A DNA stretch of 64,000 nucleotides from Azoarcus sp. (GCA_030656215.1 JAUSOD010000008.1:1-64000); one strand, 5' to 3'. Positions 17,764-27,494 are shown, counted from the stretch's first letter. Notes: generated by a model from the sequence alone, not told the origin. Made by a program: numbers and translations.

Positions 17764-19620
17764 TTATTGGCCGCGCATGAAAAAGCGGTCCAGATCGGCC
17801 ATGGTGAGCTGAGTCCAGGTCGGGCGGCCGTGGTTGCATTGGTCGGCGCGCTCGGTGGCCTCCATGTCGCGCAGCAACGCATTCATCTCCGGCAGGGTGA
17901 GTTGCCGGTTGGCACGCACTGCGCCGTGGCAAGCCATGGTGGCGAGCAATTCGTTGCGCCGTGCGGTGGCTACCTCCGATGCAGGAAACTCGCGCAGTTC
18001 TTCCAGCAGCTTGCGTACCAGTTCCGCCACCGGCGCGCTGGCGAGCAAGGCGGGTACGCTGCGCACCGCCAGTTCGTGCGGGCCGGCAGGCGCCACTTCA
18101 AAGCCCATGCGGGCGAGCACCTCGGTACTTTCCTCGACCACCGCCATGTCCTTCGCGCTGATCGAAAACACCGCCGGAATCAGCAGGCGCTGCACCGCGG
18201 GGGTGCCATCGAGAACGGTCTTGAGCTTCTCGTAAAGGATGCGTTCGTGGGCAGCGTGCATGTCCACCAGCACCAGCCCCCGGGCGTTCTGCGCGAGGAT
18301 GTAGACGCCATGCAATTGCGCGACCGCATAGCCCAGCGGCGCGCCGGCATCGCCCGCATCGCCCGCGGGCAGTGGCTGTGGCGAGGGCCAGGATGGGGCT
18401 GACGGGCTGGCATCCTGGCGAAACGGTGCATCGTTCGGTCGTGCGCTGGTGGCAAATTCGAAATAGGAGCGGCTGGCCGAGTCCATCGCAAGTTGCCCTT
18501 GCACCGGACGCTGCCAGCCACTTCCCCCTGCGCGGGCGTAGGCCGGGGCAGGGTGGGGCGCCCCGGATTCGGGAGCTGCGTGCGCCGCTTCGGCGGGTTC
18601 GTTGCGCGGTGCATTGAGCGCGTCTTCCAGCGCACGCCCGGCGCCGGACTCCGCCAACGCGCGGCTCACCGCATGGAACACGAATTGATGCACCGCGCGC
18701 GCATCGCGAAAGCGCACTTCGATCTTGGCCGGATGCACGTTTACATCGACGCCCGCCGGATCGAGCTCGAGAAACAGCACATAGGCCGGATGGCGACTGC
18801 CATGCAGGATGTCGGTATAGGCCTGGCGGACGGCATGGGTGAGCAGCTTGTCGCGCACATAGCGGCCATTGACAAAAAAGTACTGGGCATCGCGGCTGGT
18901 GCGTGAGTAGGCGGGGAGCGAGGCGAAGCCGGTGAGGCCGAGAATGCCGCCCTCGGCTCGCACCTCGCGGGCGTGCTCGAGAAAGTCGTCGCCCATCAGC
19001 GCCGCCACGCGACGGATCGGTTCGCCCGGCGGCAGGCGGTGCACCACCCGGCTGTTGTGGCTCAGTTGCATGCCGACATCCGGCCGCGCCAGGGCGACCC
19101 GGCGGAACATGTCGTCGCAGTGGGCGTATTCGGTGCCTTCCGACTTGAGGAATTTGCGCCTGGCCGGGGTGTTGTAATACAGGTCGGCCACCTCCACCAC
19201 CGTACCCTGGTTGAGCGCGGCGGGGGTCGGTTCGCGATTGTCGCCGTCGATCCGCCAGGCGTGGCCGGCATCTTCGGCGCGGCTGGTGATGGTGGTCCGT
19301 GCGACGGCCGAAATCGCTGCCAGGGCCTCTCCGCGGAAGCCCATGGTGCCGACCCGCTCGAGATCGTCGAGGCTCGCGATCTTGCTCGTGGCGTGACGCT
19401 CCAGCGCCAGGGCAAGTTCGTCGCGCGCGATGCCGCAGCCGTCGTCGCTTACCCGGATGCGGCGCACGCCACCCTGCTCGAGCTGGACCTCGATCGCGCG
19501 TGCGCCGGCATCCACGGCATTCTCCAGGACTTCCTTGAGGACCGAGGCCGGGCGGTCGACCACCTCGCCGGCAGCGATCTGGTTAACGAGGAGGTCGGAC
19601 AGGCGGTGTATGGAGGGCAT
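17764..19620 (-). CDS. mutL: DNA mismatch repair protein MutL
   Basis: 618 residues from ATG at 19618-19620 (MPSIHRLSDLLVNQIAAGEVVDRPASVLKEVLENAVDAGA). The GHKL ATPase motifs are intact: ENAVDAGA with the catalytic glutamate, DDGCGI, TMGFRGEALAAI, then the N-terminal transducer domain with DVNVHPAK. After a Pro/Ala-rich linker (about 335-430), the C-terminal dimerisation domain begins near LGYAVAQLHGVYILAQ. The endonuclease motif DQHAxxExxxxE reads DMHAAHERILYEKL. It couples MutS recognition to downstream repair. Confidence 0.96.
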   Translation of the reverse strand: MPSIHRLSDLLVNQIAAGEVVDRPASVLKEVLENAVDAGARAIEVQLEQGGVRRIRVSDDGCGIARDELALALERHATSKIASLDDLERVGTMGFRGEALAAISAVARTTITSRAEDAGHAWRIDGDNREPTPAALNQGTVVEVADLYYNTPARRKFLKSEGTEYAHCDDMFRRVALARPDVGMQLSHNSRVVHRLPPGEPIRRVAALMGDDFLEHAREVRAEGGILGLTGFASLPAYSRTSRDAQYFFVNGRYVRDKLLTHAVRQAYTDILHGSRHPAYVLFLELDPAGVDVNVHPAKIEVRFRDARAVHQFVFHAVSRALAESGAGRALEDALNAPRNEPAEAAHAAPESGAPHPAPAYARAGGSGWQRPVQGQLAMDSASRSYFEFATSARPNDAPFRQDASPSAPSWPSPQPLPAGDAGDAGAPLGYAVAQLHGVYILAQNARGLVLVDMHAAHERILYEKLKTVLDGTPAVQRLLIPAVFSISAKDMAVVEESTEVLARMGFEVAPAGPHELAVRSVPALLASAPVAELVRKLLEELREFPASEVATARRNELLATMACHGAVRANRQLTLPEMNALLRDMEATERADQCNHGRPTWTQLTMADLDRFFMRGQ

Positions 19621-19842
19621 GGCCGGGAACAGGTTGGCGCGACGGACTACGATTATACGGTGGCGAAGGAGCGGGGCAGCCCGTGTTGCGCTCAGGTGAT
19701 CAGCGCGGGCTGCCACCCCTTGGTCGACTGCATTGATGATCCCCCTGTGTGCGAGCCGATTCGTTGCGCTGGATGCCGATCCGGTATGATTTGGGGCAAA
19801 TCAACGGGGGAGACCCGGTGACAGTTTTCAAATGGGGCCGCA

Positions 19843-20577
19843 ATGACGGTTGAGCGCAGCGCCTTTAAAGGACTGACGCTGGCGATACTCGCGGCCGGCC
19901 TGGTCGCCTGTTCGTCGCCAGGTACGGGGCCAAAGTCAGGGCCAAAGGCGGGGCGCCTGCCCGGGTTCGCGCCGCAGCATTTGATGAAGTCCGATTTCAA
20001 TCGCTTTGCCGAGGCGCATCAGCAACGTATTTTTGCCAGCCTGCGCCGGCTGGCGGAAAAACTTTACAAACGCAACCCGCGCGAATGGCGTAAATCCGAT
20101 GCAGCCAGCGTGGAGGCGGCGGTCGCGCGCATCTTCGACGTTCAGCACGGCTGGCGTCTCGAGTCGCTTGGCTACCGGCGCGATGTCGATGCGCTCACCA
20201 TCGCGCTGCATCCCGATTTTCGCGGCGACCGGGTCCTGGCCTATGTCGTCGGCCTGGCCAGCATGGTGCAATCGGCCTTCGGCGATCGCGAAGAGTTTTA
20301 CCTTCTGGATGATCTTGACGCCCAGCACCTCTACAATGCGGCCCGCAACGTCGAGATCGCAGCGTGGAAGCTGGCCAACGCGCGTGACGCCAAGGGCAAT
20401 CTGCTGGTGCTGTCAAACGAGGTCGGTGCAGTGAGCAATCTCAGCTTCGAGCGTGAGTTCGGGCGTGTGATCGGCCAGCTCGAGGTGCTTTCCGATGTGG
20501 TCGAAGAGAAAACCGAACGTAACGTGACCCGTGTGGTCCAGAACCTGGCGACCGCCGTATTCCTGCCGGTGTATTGA
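19843..20577 (+). CDS. Putative lipoprotein of unknown function
   Basis: 244 residues. The N-terminus MTVERSAFKGLTLAILAAGLVACSS is a lipoprotein signal with lipobox LVAC and the lipidated cysteine at residue 23. The mature part begins with a Gly/Pro/Lys-rich linker followed by a mostly alpha-helical, charged domain (NRFAEAHQQRIFASLRRLAEKLYKRNPREWRK). No catalytic motif was recognised. It precedes purN on the same strand by 27 bp and could share its transcript. Confidence 0.75.
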   Translation: MTVERSAFKGLTLAILAAGLVACSSPGTGPKSGPKAGRLPGFAPQHLMKSDFNRFAEAHQQRIFASLRRLAEKLYKRNPREWRKSDAASVEAAVARIFDVQHGWRLESLGYRRDVDALTIALHPDFRGDRVLAYVVGLASMVQSAFGDREEFYLLDDLDAQHLYNAARNVEIAAWKLANARDAKGNLLVLSNEVGAVSNLSFEREFGRVIGQLEVLSDVVEEKTERNVTRVVQNLATAVFLPVY

Positions 20578-20604
20578 ATACATCGGCTTCCCTTTCAGAG
20601 AGTC

Positions 20605-21258
20605 ATGAAGTCCATCGTTATTCTGGTTTCCGGTCGTGGCAGCAACATGGAAGCGATCGTGCGTGCCGCGATCCCGAACCTGCGCATCGCCGCGGTCATC
20701 AGTAACCGTCCGCATGCGCAGGGGCTGGCCTTTGCCGCCTCGCATGGCATTTCGACGGCAGTTGTCGATCACACCGCGTATCCCGATCGTACCCGCTTCG
20801 ATGCCGCGCTCGCGGCTGCCATCGATCTGCATCAACCCGATCTGGTGGTGCTGGCCGGCTTCATGCGGGTGCTCACGGACGATTTCGTGCGTCACTACAC
20901 AGGCCGGTTGATCAACATTCACCCGTCGCTGCTGCCGGCCTTTCCCGGGCTGCACACCCACCGCCGTGCGCTCGAGGCCGGGGTGCGGGTGCATGGCGCC
21001 ACCGTGCACTTCGTGACCCCGACGCTGGATTGCGGCCCCATCATCGTGCAGGCAGTGGTGCCGGTGCGCCCGGATGACGACGAGGCTCGCCTTGCCGCGC
21101 GCGTGCTCGAGCAGGAACATCGGATCTACCCGCAGGCAGTGCGCTGGTTTGTCGACGGTCGGGTTGCGATCGGTGCTGACGGCCGGGTTGCGATCGCCAA
21201 CGCCCATCAAGCTGCGGCGGGGTGGAGCGTGCCGCCGCTTGAGGAGGTGTCCGGCTGA
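20605..21258 (+). CDS. purN: Phosphoribosylglycinamide formyltransferase (GART)
   Basis: 217 residues. The N-terminus MKSIVILVSGRGSNMEAIV holds the GAR-binding loop, and the active site motif is LINIHPSLLPAFPGLHTHRRALEAG, with the catalytic Asn and His and the conserved aspartate in PTLDCGPIIVQA. The enzyme transfers a formyl group from 10-formyl-THF to GAR in purine synthesis. A DUF3108 gene follows after 13 bp, an arrangement often seen in Rhodocyclales-like genomes. Confidence 0.96.
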   Translation: MKSIVILVSGRGSNMEAIVRAAIPNLRIAAVISNRPHAQGLAFAASHGISTAVVDHTAYPDRTRFDAALAAAIDLHQPDLVVLAGFMRVLTDDFVRHYTGRLINIHPSLLPAFPGLHTHRRALEAGVRVHGATVHFVTPTLDCGPIIVQAVVPVRPDDDEARLAARVLEQEHRIYPQAVRWFVDGRVAIGADGRVAIANAHQAAAGWSVPPLEEVSG

Positions 21259-21271
21259 CGCCGGGCCTGAG

Positions 21272-22414
21272 ATGATCGAGCGCAGCCTGATCGTGGCGCT
21301 GGGAGTGTCGGTGCTGGCGCATGCTGCCATGCTTGGCACGGCAGACTGGTCGTGGGGGGAGGCGCCGCTTTCCCCGGCGGAACCTGTCTTGCAAGCCACC
21401 TTGCGACCACTCACGGTGCCGGTCGAGATCAGCGTGGCAAAACCGATCCCCGCGCCAATGCCGCAGCCGCTTGCACAAACGCCTTCGCTGCCGAAGCCGC
21501 AAAAGCAGAAGCCAGCTCCCGTCGCGATGGCGGCGGTGGCCCCTGCCGAGCCCGTGCTCAGCGACGCCATGCCAGATGTTTTACCGCCCGTCGAAGTGCC
21601 CGCGCCGATTCCTGCCGAACTCGCTCAGGCCGTCAGTTCGCCGGCCGCGCCTGCGGAGGCGTTCGACATCGATGGCTGGCCCGCACAGGGTGAGATTGTG
21701 TTTCGGGTGCTGCTTGGCAGCGGTGGGCTGCAGGTTGGTGAGGCACGTCACGACTGGTCGCACGATGGCACACGCTACCGGATGCGGCTTACGCTCGAAA
21801 CCACGGGTGTCGCCGCCCTGCTGCGCGGCTTTCATTATGTACAGAAGAGCGAGGGCGAACTCGGCCCGCAAGGGCTCAAGCCGGAGCACTTTTCAGTGGC
21901 GCAACAGCGCAAGGAGCTGGAAACCGCGGTGTTCGACTGGGACAATGCGCGCGTGAGCATTCGCCGCGGCGAGCGCGAGCGGCGCACGTCCACGCTGCAG
22001 CCGGGCGATCAGGACGTGCTCAGCCTGTGGCATCAGATCGGCATCGTTGGCAGCGCCGGGTTGCCGCGAACGCTTACCGTCGTGAGCAACAAGGACGCCA
22101 AGCTCGCCTTGCTGGAGGCGGTGGGCACTGAGGGTTTGCGCTTGCCCATCGGACAACTCGAAACGCTACGCCTGCGGGCGCAGGCCGAAGATGGAACACT
22201 GACCATCGATATCTGGCTGGCGCGCAATTACGGCATGTTGCCGGTACGTATCCGGCTGGTGGATGACAAGGGCGAGGTGCTGGATCATCAGGCGATCCAG
22301 TTGCGCCTCTCTCCGCCGGGGGAAGTCCCCGGCAAAACGACGGAAAGATCCGAAATTATCGAACTCAAAGAGGAAGTGCCGGCATTCCCGCTGGCTGACC
22401 TCCACATCAACTGA
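21272..22414 (+). CDS. DUF3108 domain protein, TonB-like N-terminus
   Basis: 380 residues from ATG at 21272 (MIERSLIVALGVSVLAHAAML). A single N-terminal membrane helix is followed by a Pro/Ala-rich stretch (about 40-130), an overall plan reminiscent of TonB. The C-terminal domain (about 140-360) is DUF3108-like, with GEIVFRVLLGSGGLQVGEARHDW and VAALLRGFHYVQKSEGELG. It is likely anchored in the inner membrane and exposed to the periplasm. Function unknown. Confidence 0.8.
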   Translation: MIERSLIVALGVSVLAHAAMLGTADWSWGEAPLSPAEPVLQATLRPLTVPVEISVAKPIPAPMPQPLAQTPSLPKPQKQKPAPVAMAAVAPAEPVLSDAMPDVLPPVEVPAPIPAELAQAVSSPAAPAEAFDIDGWPAQGEIVFRVLLGSGGLQVGEARHDWSHDGTRYRMRLTLETTGVAALLRGFHYVQKSEGELGPQGLKPEHFSVAQQRKELETAVFDWDNARVSIRRGERERRTSTLQPGDQDVLSLWHQIGIVGSAGLPRTLTVVSNKDAKLALLEAVGTEGLRLPIGQLETLRLRAQAEDGTLTIDIWLARNYGMLPVRIRLVDDKGEVLDHQAIQLRLSPPGEVPGKTTERSEIIELKEEVPAFPLADLHIN

Positions 22415-22423
22415 ACGGACATC

Positions 22424-23713
22424 ATGCAGAAACCAGTCAAGGCGGCCGAGGCGATCTCGCGCGGTCTCATCATCCAGACTACCCAGGTGCTTGGCACCGT
22501 GCTGTCTTTCGAGCATCCGGCCGACGCGGTGCTGTCGCGGCACTTCCGCGAAAACCGCGACCTCGGTCATCGTGATCGCGGTTTCATCGCCGAAACGGTC
22601 TATGGCATCGTGCGCCGGCTGCGCTGGCTGCGCCGCCTGGCCGGGGCAAATGCCACCCCACGGCAGTTGCTGCTGGCCTGGCTGGCGCGTGGCGAAGGCT
22701 GGCCGATGCGCCAGTTCGAGGGCCTGGCCTCGGCGACCGAACGCACCTGGATCGAGACCATCAAGTCGGCAACGCTGGAGGAAGGCACGCTTGCCGAGCG
22801 CGCCGATCTGCCCGACTGGCTCGCCGACCGGCTGCTGGGGTCCTACGACGAGGCCGCCCTGCTGCAACTGGCGCACGGCCTCAATCGCTCCGCACCGCTC
22901 GACCTGCGGGTCAACCTGTTGAAGACCGATCGCGACACCTTGCTCGCCCGTCTGCGCGAGGAAGGCTTCGGGGCTGAGCGATCCACCCTGTCGCCGCAAG
23001 GGGTGCGCCTCGATGGCAAGCCCGCACTGCAAAAGCATCCGCTGTTTCTGGATGGCAGTTTCGAGGTGCAGGATCAGGGCAGTCAGTTGCTCGGCCTGCT
23101 GGTCCAGCCCAAGCGTGGTGAGCTGGTAATCGATTTTTGCGCCGGTGCCGGCGGCAAGACCCTGCAGCTTGGGGCGATGATGCGCTCCACCGGACGCCTT
23201 TATGCCTTCGACGTGTCGGAAAAGCGGTTGGCCAAGCTCAAGCCGCGGATGGCGCGCGCCGGTTTGTCCAACGTCCATCCGGTGCTGATCGCGCACGAGA
23301 ATGACGCCAAGGTGAAGCGCCTTGCGGGCAAGGCCGACCGGGTACTCGTCGACGCCCCGTGCAGCGGGCTCGGCACCCTGCGCCGCAACCCCGATCTTAA
23401 ATGGCGGCAGACGCCCGAGTCGGTCGACGAGATGGTGGCCAAGCAGGGTGCCATCCTGTCGGCTGCCGCGCGTCTGGTCAAACCGGGTGGGCGCCTGGTC
23501 TATGCCACCTGCAGCCTGCTGGCCGAGGAAAACGACGGCGTGGTCGACGCTTTCCTCGCGACGCATCCGGGCTTCAAGGCCGTTTCGGCCAAGGAGGTAC
23601 TGGAGCGCCAGGGGGTGACGCTTGCCATCGGCGAACGCTTGCGCCTGTCCCCGAACGAGCACGATACCGACGGCTTCTTTGCCGCCGTGCTGGAACGCAC
23701 GGCCGATGCCTGA
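22424..23713 (+). CDS. RsmB/NOP-family RNA (cytosine-5) methyltransferase
   Basis: 429 residues. An N-terminal NusB-like helical region (about 10-140) precedes the SAM-binding domain, where VIDFCAGAGGKTLQLGAMM is motif I. The two catalytic-type cysteines are in VDAPCSGLGTLRRNPDLKW and VYATCSLLAEENDG. This is the signature of the RsmB/RsmF/NOP family that makes m5C in RNA. Whether it is the RsmB orthologue (16S C967) is not certain, since the usual fmt-rsmB context is absent. It overlaps the next gene by 8 bp. Confidence 0.9.
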   Translation: MQKPVKAAEAISRGLIIQTTQVLGTVLSFEHPADAVLSRHFRENRDLGHRDRGFIAETVYGIVRRLRWLRRLAGANATPRQLLLAWLARGEGWPMRQFEGLASATERTWIETIKSATLEEGTLAERADLPDWLADRLLGSYDEAALLQLAHGLNRSAPLDLRVNLLKTDRDTLLARLREEGFGAERSTLSPQGVRLDGKPALQKHPLFLDGSFEVQDQGSQLLGLLVQPKRGELVIDFCAGAGGKTLQLGAMMRSTGRLYAFDVSEKRLAKLKPRMARAGLSNVHPVLIAHENDAKVKRLAGKADRVLVDAPCSGLGTLRRNPDLKWRQTPESVDEMVAKQGAILSAAARLVKPGGRLVYATCSLLAEENDGVVDAFLATHPGFKAVSAKEVLERQGVTLAIGERLRLSPNEHDTDGFFAAVLERTADA

Positions 23714-24275
23714 TCGATGGCGGCGCGGCGGCATTGCGCTCGTCCTGATGCTTTGGGCGGCTGCCGCCGGGGCGTCGCAGACTTTTCGCGCGCAGGGTGA
23801 GATCGAGCTGGCCTTCTCTCCCTGGGACGACCCCGAAGCCTTGCTGCTGGGCGTGATCAAGGGTGCGCGCAAGAGCCTGCGGGTGCAGGCCTATGCCCTC
23901 ACGAGCAAGAAATTTGCAGACGCACTGGTTGTGGCGCACCGGCGCGGTGTGCGCGTCGAGGTGCTGGCCGATGGCGACATGAACCGGCGCGACAAGGGCA
24001 ATGTGGTGCCGCGCCTGCTCGCTGCCGGGGTGCCGGTGGCGTTCGAGACCCGCTACCGGGCGGCGCATAACAAGGTTTTGATTGCCGATGCCGAAGGGCC
24101 GGGGTGCAACGTGGTGACCGGTTCCTACAATTTCACCTGGTCGGCTCAGAACCGCAATTCGGAGAACCTGCTGGTACTGCGCGGACATTGCCCGCTGGCG
24201 CGCGCCTATCGTGACAACTGGCTGCGCCATCGGGCGCAGGCCACGCCGATCACCCGACTTCCGTGGAAGCCCTGA
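23706..24275 (+). CDS. Exported phospholipase D-family nuclease (Nuc-like)
   Basis: 189 residues from ATG at 23706, inside the end of the RsmB-like gene. A signal peptide spans about 1-25 (GGIALVLMLWAAAAGASQ). One HKD motif is present: AAHNKVLIADAEG, followed by TGSYNFTWSAQNRNSEN. Proteins of this size with a single HKD form dimeric nucleases of the Nuc/BfiI type acting on DNA or RNA in the periplasm. Phospholipase activity is less likely. Confidence 0.85.
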   Translation: MPDRWRRGGIALVLMLWAAAAGASQTFRAQGEIELAFSPWDDPEALLLGVIKGARKSLRVQAYALTSKKFADALVVAHRRGVRVEVLADGDMNRRDKGNVVPRLLAAGVPVAFETRYRAAHNKVLIADAEGPGCNVVTGSYNFTWSAQNRNSENLLVLRGHCPLARAYRDNWLRHRAQATPITRLPWKP

Positions 24276-24277
24276 AC

Positions 24278-25609
24278 ATGCCGGAAAGTGCCAATTCCTC
24301 CGAACTCTCCGCGCTGTTTGCGCTGGCGAGCATGGAGCTCAGCCAGACTGCCGTGCTCCTGCAACTGGCAGTCATTGGAATTGCGCTGACCGTCGGCTGG
24401 TTGATCCAGCGCGCGGCGGACCAGCGCTTGCACCAATCCGGGGCGGAAGACGTGAGGTCTGCACGCTACTTTGGCCAACACGGTGCCAAGCGGGTGCTGT
24501 TTCCGTTGGCGGCGCTGGTGCTGGTGGTGATCGGGCGCTGGGTGCTCGCGCGCTATCAGCCCGTGGAGCTGCTTGATCTTGCGGTGCCGCTGTTGACATC
24601 GCTCGCCGTGATCCGCTTCGTGGTCTTCGCCTTGCGTCAGGCGGTGGGACGCTCGAGCTGGCTGGGTGCATTCGAGAAGGTTTTTGCCACCATTGCGTGG
24701 AGTGTGGTGGCGCTGCACATTGTGGGCTGGTTGCCCGACGTCATCGACGGGCTCAAGGCGATGTCCTTCACTTTGGGTGGGCAAAAGCTATCGGCGTGGA
24801 CCCTGATGAAGGGCATGGTCATGGTGTTGCTGACCCTGCTGCTGGCGATGTGGGTGGCCGGCACGCTTGAACGCAAGCTGGCCGCCGCCACCGGGATCGA
24901 CGCCAGCGTCCGGGTGGTACTGACCCGGGTGACCAAGGCACTGCTGATTCTGGTCGCCTTCCTGGTGGCCCTGCCGATGGTCGGCATCGACCTGACCACG
25001 CTGTCGGTGTTTGGTGGCGCACTGGGTGTCGGGCTCGGCTTCGGCATGCAGAAGATCGCGGCGAACTACGTGTCCGGCTTCATCATCCTGATCGACCGAT
25101 CGCTGCGTATCGGCAATCTGATTTCAGTCGGTGCCGAGCGCGGCATCGTCAAGGAGATCACCACGCGCTACACGGTGATCCGGGCGCCGAGCGGCATCGA
25201 GTCCATCGTGCCCAACGAGGTCCTGGTCGGCTCGGTGGTGCAGAACGAGACCTTCAGTGACAGCAAGGTGGCGCTGCCGCTGTTGTTCCAGGTGGCTTAT
25301 GACGCTGACCTGGAGCGGGCGATGGCCATCCTGATCGAAGTCGCCGCAGCACAGCCCCGGGTGCTGCAGGATCCCGAACCGAAAGCCTTCCTTACCGGCT
25401 TCGGCGACAACGGCATCAACCTGCGTCTGGGCTGCTGGATTGCCGATCCGCAGGAGGGCACGCTCGCGATTACCTCCGATATCAACCTTGAGGTGTGGCG
25501 TCGGTTCAAGCTCGCCGGTATCGGCATTCCGTATCCGCAACGCGAAATTCGGGTGCTCGCGCCACTTCCTGCGATTTCCGTTGTCCAATCGGCGTTGCCC
25601 CCCGATTGA
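24278..25609 (+). CDS. MscS-family mechanosensitive ion channel
   Basis: 443 residues from ATG at 24278 (MPESANSSELSALF), with GGAAG nine bases upstream. A GTG five codons earlier would overlap the previous gene. Six hydrophobic helices precede the pore-lining one, which reads FGGALGVGLGFGMQKIAANYVSGFIILIDRSLRIG, with the Gly/Ala pattern and the kink glycine of MscS TM3. The cytoplasmic beta domain (TRYTVIRAPSGIESIVPNEVLVG) follows. It should release solutes on hypo-osmotic shock. Confidence 0.92.
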   Translation: MPESANSSELSALFALASMELSQTAVLLQLAVIGIALTVGWLIQRAADQRLHQSGAEDVRSARYFGQHGAKRVLFPLAALVLVVIGRWVLARYQPVELLDLAVPLLTSLAVIRFVVFALRQAVGRSSWLGAFEKVFATIAWSVVALHIVGWLPDVIDGLKAMSFTLGGQKLSAWTLMKGMVMVLLTLLLAMWVAGTLERKLAAATGIDASVRVVLTRVTKALLILVAFLVALPMVGIDLTTLSVFGGALGVGLGFGMQKIAANYVSGFIILIDRSLRIGNLISVGAERGIVKEITTRYTVIRAPSGIESIVPNEVLVGSVVQNETFSDSKVALPLLFQVAYDADLERAMAILIEVAAAQPRVLQDPEPKAFLTGFGDNGINLRLGCWIADPQEGTLAITSDINLEVWRRFKLAGIGIPYPQREIRVLAPLPAISVVQSALPPD

Positions 25610-25709
25610 CGGGTTTCTTTCCAGTCTGGCGGGTCGAGTGCTTCGTCTCTCGGCTCGCCTCACGTAGAATTCGGGCAGCAAGCTGTTCTCGCATAAGGAC
25701 TTTTTACGC

Positions 25710-26879
25710 ATGTATTCCGGGTTGTTCGAGCTCCCCTGGTGGGGGTATGTCGTTGTCGCCCTGGTGCTGACCCACATCACCATTGCTTCCGTCACCATCT
25801 ATCTGCATCGTCATCAGGCGCATCGCGCGCTTGAACTGCATCCGCTTCCAAGCCATTTCTTCCGCCTCTGGCTGTGGCTCACCACCGGCATGGTGACTGG
25901 CGAATGGGCCGCGATCCACCGCAAGCATCACGCCAAGTGCGAGACGGCCGAGGATCCGCACAGCCCGCAGACGCGCGGTATCCGCAAGGTTTTGTTCGAA
26001 GGTGCCGAGTTGTATCGCGCCGAAGCGAACAACAAGGAAACCCTGCAGCGTTACGGTCACGGCACGCCGGACGACTGGATCGAACGCCACGTCTATCGGC
26101 GTTCGGTGGTGGGTATTTCCTTGATGCTGATCATCAACCTCGTCGCCTTCGGTCCGCTCGGACTCACGATCTGGGCGGTGCAGATGATGTGGATTCCGAT
26201 CTGGGCTGCCGGCGTGGTCAATGGCCTCGGGCATTACATCGGCTATCGCAATTTCGACTGCAGCGATGCGTCGACCAATCTCGTGCCATGGGGCATCCTG
26301 ATCGGTGGCGAGGAGTTGCACAACAATCACCACAGCTTTGCCACCTCGGCCAAGCTCTCGGCCCGGTGGTACGAGTTCGATATCGGCTGGATGTACATCC
26401 GCATGCTTGAGCTCGTCGGTCTGGCCAAGGCAAAGAAGGTGATTCCCCTGCCGAAGTTCGGTGAAGCCAAGCACATTGCCGATTTCGACACCCTGCAGGC
26501 CATCATCACTCATCGCTACGACGTGATGACACGCTACATGCAGTCGCTTAAACGCATCTGCGCCGACGAAATCGAAAAGCTCAGGGTCGAGCATGGCGGC
26601 AAGTTCGATGCCCGCGCCTTGCGGCGCTGGGTGCTGTCAGGTGAGGAGCGCCATCTGCAAGCCGGGCAGAAGCAGCAGCTCGAAGTCATGATCCGCGACA
26701 GCAAGGCGCTTGCGACGGTGGTGACGATGCGCGAGGAGTTGTCCGCCATATGGGCGCGCTCCACGTTCAGCCGTGAGCAACTGCTCAAGCAATTGCACGA
26801 CTGGATCGAGCGTGCGGAGCACAGCGGCATTCAGCAATTGCAGGACTTTTCGCTGCGTCTGAGGCGTTACGCCGTTTGA
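25710..26879 (+). CDS. Acyl-lipid/acyl-CoA delta-9 fatty acid desaturase
   Basis: 389 residues. Membrane desaturase histidine boxes are YLHRHQAHRA, IHRKHHAKC and LHNNHHSFA, embedded in four hydrophobic helices. This is the di-iron OLE1/DesC class that inserts a double bond in saturated acyl chains. The C-terminal 130 residues are hydrophilic and helical (KQQLEVMIRDSKALATVV...), longer than the core family. It is followed by a strong terminator at 26905-26934. Confidence 0.92.
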   Translation: MYSGLFELPWWGYVVVALVLTHITIASVTIYLHRHQAHRALELHPLPSHFFRLWLWLTTGMVTGEWAAIHRKHHAKCETAEDPHSPQTRGIRKVLFEGAELYRAEANNKETLQRYGHGTPDDWIERHVYRRSVVGISLMLIINLVAFGPLGLTIWAVQMMWIPIWAAGVVNGLGHYIGYRNFDCSDASTNLVPWGILIGGEELHNNHHSFATSAKLSARWYEFDIGWMYIRMLELVGLAKAKKVIPLPKFGEAKHIADFDTLQAIITHRYDVMTRYMQSLKRICADEIEKLRVEHGGKFDARALRRWVLSGEERHLQAGQKQQLEVMIRDSKALATVVTMREELSAIWARSTFSREQLLKQLHDWIERAEHSGIQQLQDFSLRLRRYAV

Positions 26880-26904
26880 AGCCTGCGTTTCGGTACTGAC
26901 AAAC

Positions 26905-26934
26905 AATGGGGGAGCCGCGGCTCCCCCATTTTTT
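26905..26934 (+). terminator. Rho-independent terminator after desaturase gene
   Basis: A perfect 12-bp stem AATGGGGGAGCC / GGCTCCCCCATT with a two-base loop is followed by T residues. It sits between the convergent desaturase and queD genes. Confidence 0.9.
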
Positions 26935-26956
26935 GTCTGCTTGCCGGCGGGCATGC

Positions 26957-27406
26957 TCAGGTATCGTTGCGTACTGCGTCCGCCCAGCAGTTGGGGGTTT
27001 CGTACAAGCGCACCCGTTCCAGTCTGAGATGGTTGCCATAGGTGTCCTGGTAGGCTGCATTGAGCACCCGGAACGCCTCTGCGGCAAGATTCTCGGCGGT
27101 CGGTACCACGTCCAGTACCACCGTCTTGTGGCCGGGCAGGGTGGCAAGGAAGTCGACCACTCCGGTGTCGCCGCGATAGACCAGAAAAGCATGGTCCCAG
27201 CGATTGACGATCATATCGTTGGCAACTTTCTTGACGTCGGCGAAGTCCATTACCATGCCATTGACCGCCTGCCCCGCAGCGTCGATGATCTCACCCGAAA
27301 GCGTCACCTCGAGGGCGTAGCGATGACCGTGCAGATGCCGGCACTGGCTGGCGTGATCCGGAATCCGGTGACCTGCGTCGAATTCGAGACGGCGGGTGAT
27401 GCGCAT
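26957..27406 (-). CDS. queD: 6-carboxytetrahydropterin synthase
   Basis: 149 residues. Zinc ligands His13 (FDAGHRI), His26 and His28 lie in the motif CRHLHGHRY, where the preceding cysteine (residue 22) is the QueD-type nucleophile. The catalytic region MVMDFADVKK and the late VLDVVPTAENLA and VRLYETPNCWA complete the T-fold. It makes the pterin precursor of queuosine. It is divergent from a radical SAM gene 88 bp away, so a shared role in queuosine or deazapurine synthesis is conceivable. Confidence 0.93.
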   Translation of the reverse strand: MRITRRLEFDAGHRIPDHASQCRHLHGHRYALEVTLSGEIIDAAGQAVNGMVMDFADVKKVANDMIVNRWDHAFLVYRGDTGVVDFLATLPGHKTVVLDVVPTAENLAAEAFRVLNAAYQDTYGNHLRLERVRLYETPNCWADAVRNDT

Positions 27407-27494
27407 GTTGAACCTCGCTTGAACAGCCGCGGATTATACCACCCGTCCGGGCGCCGATTTGCCGCCCGAAAGTATGCAAGCTACTGAGCACAAA

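Noticed and set aside
22166-23872. 568-codon minus-strand frame opposite the RsmB-like gene
   Set aside because: No conserved motif, and it covers two well supported plus-strand genes.
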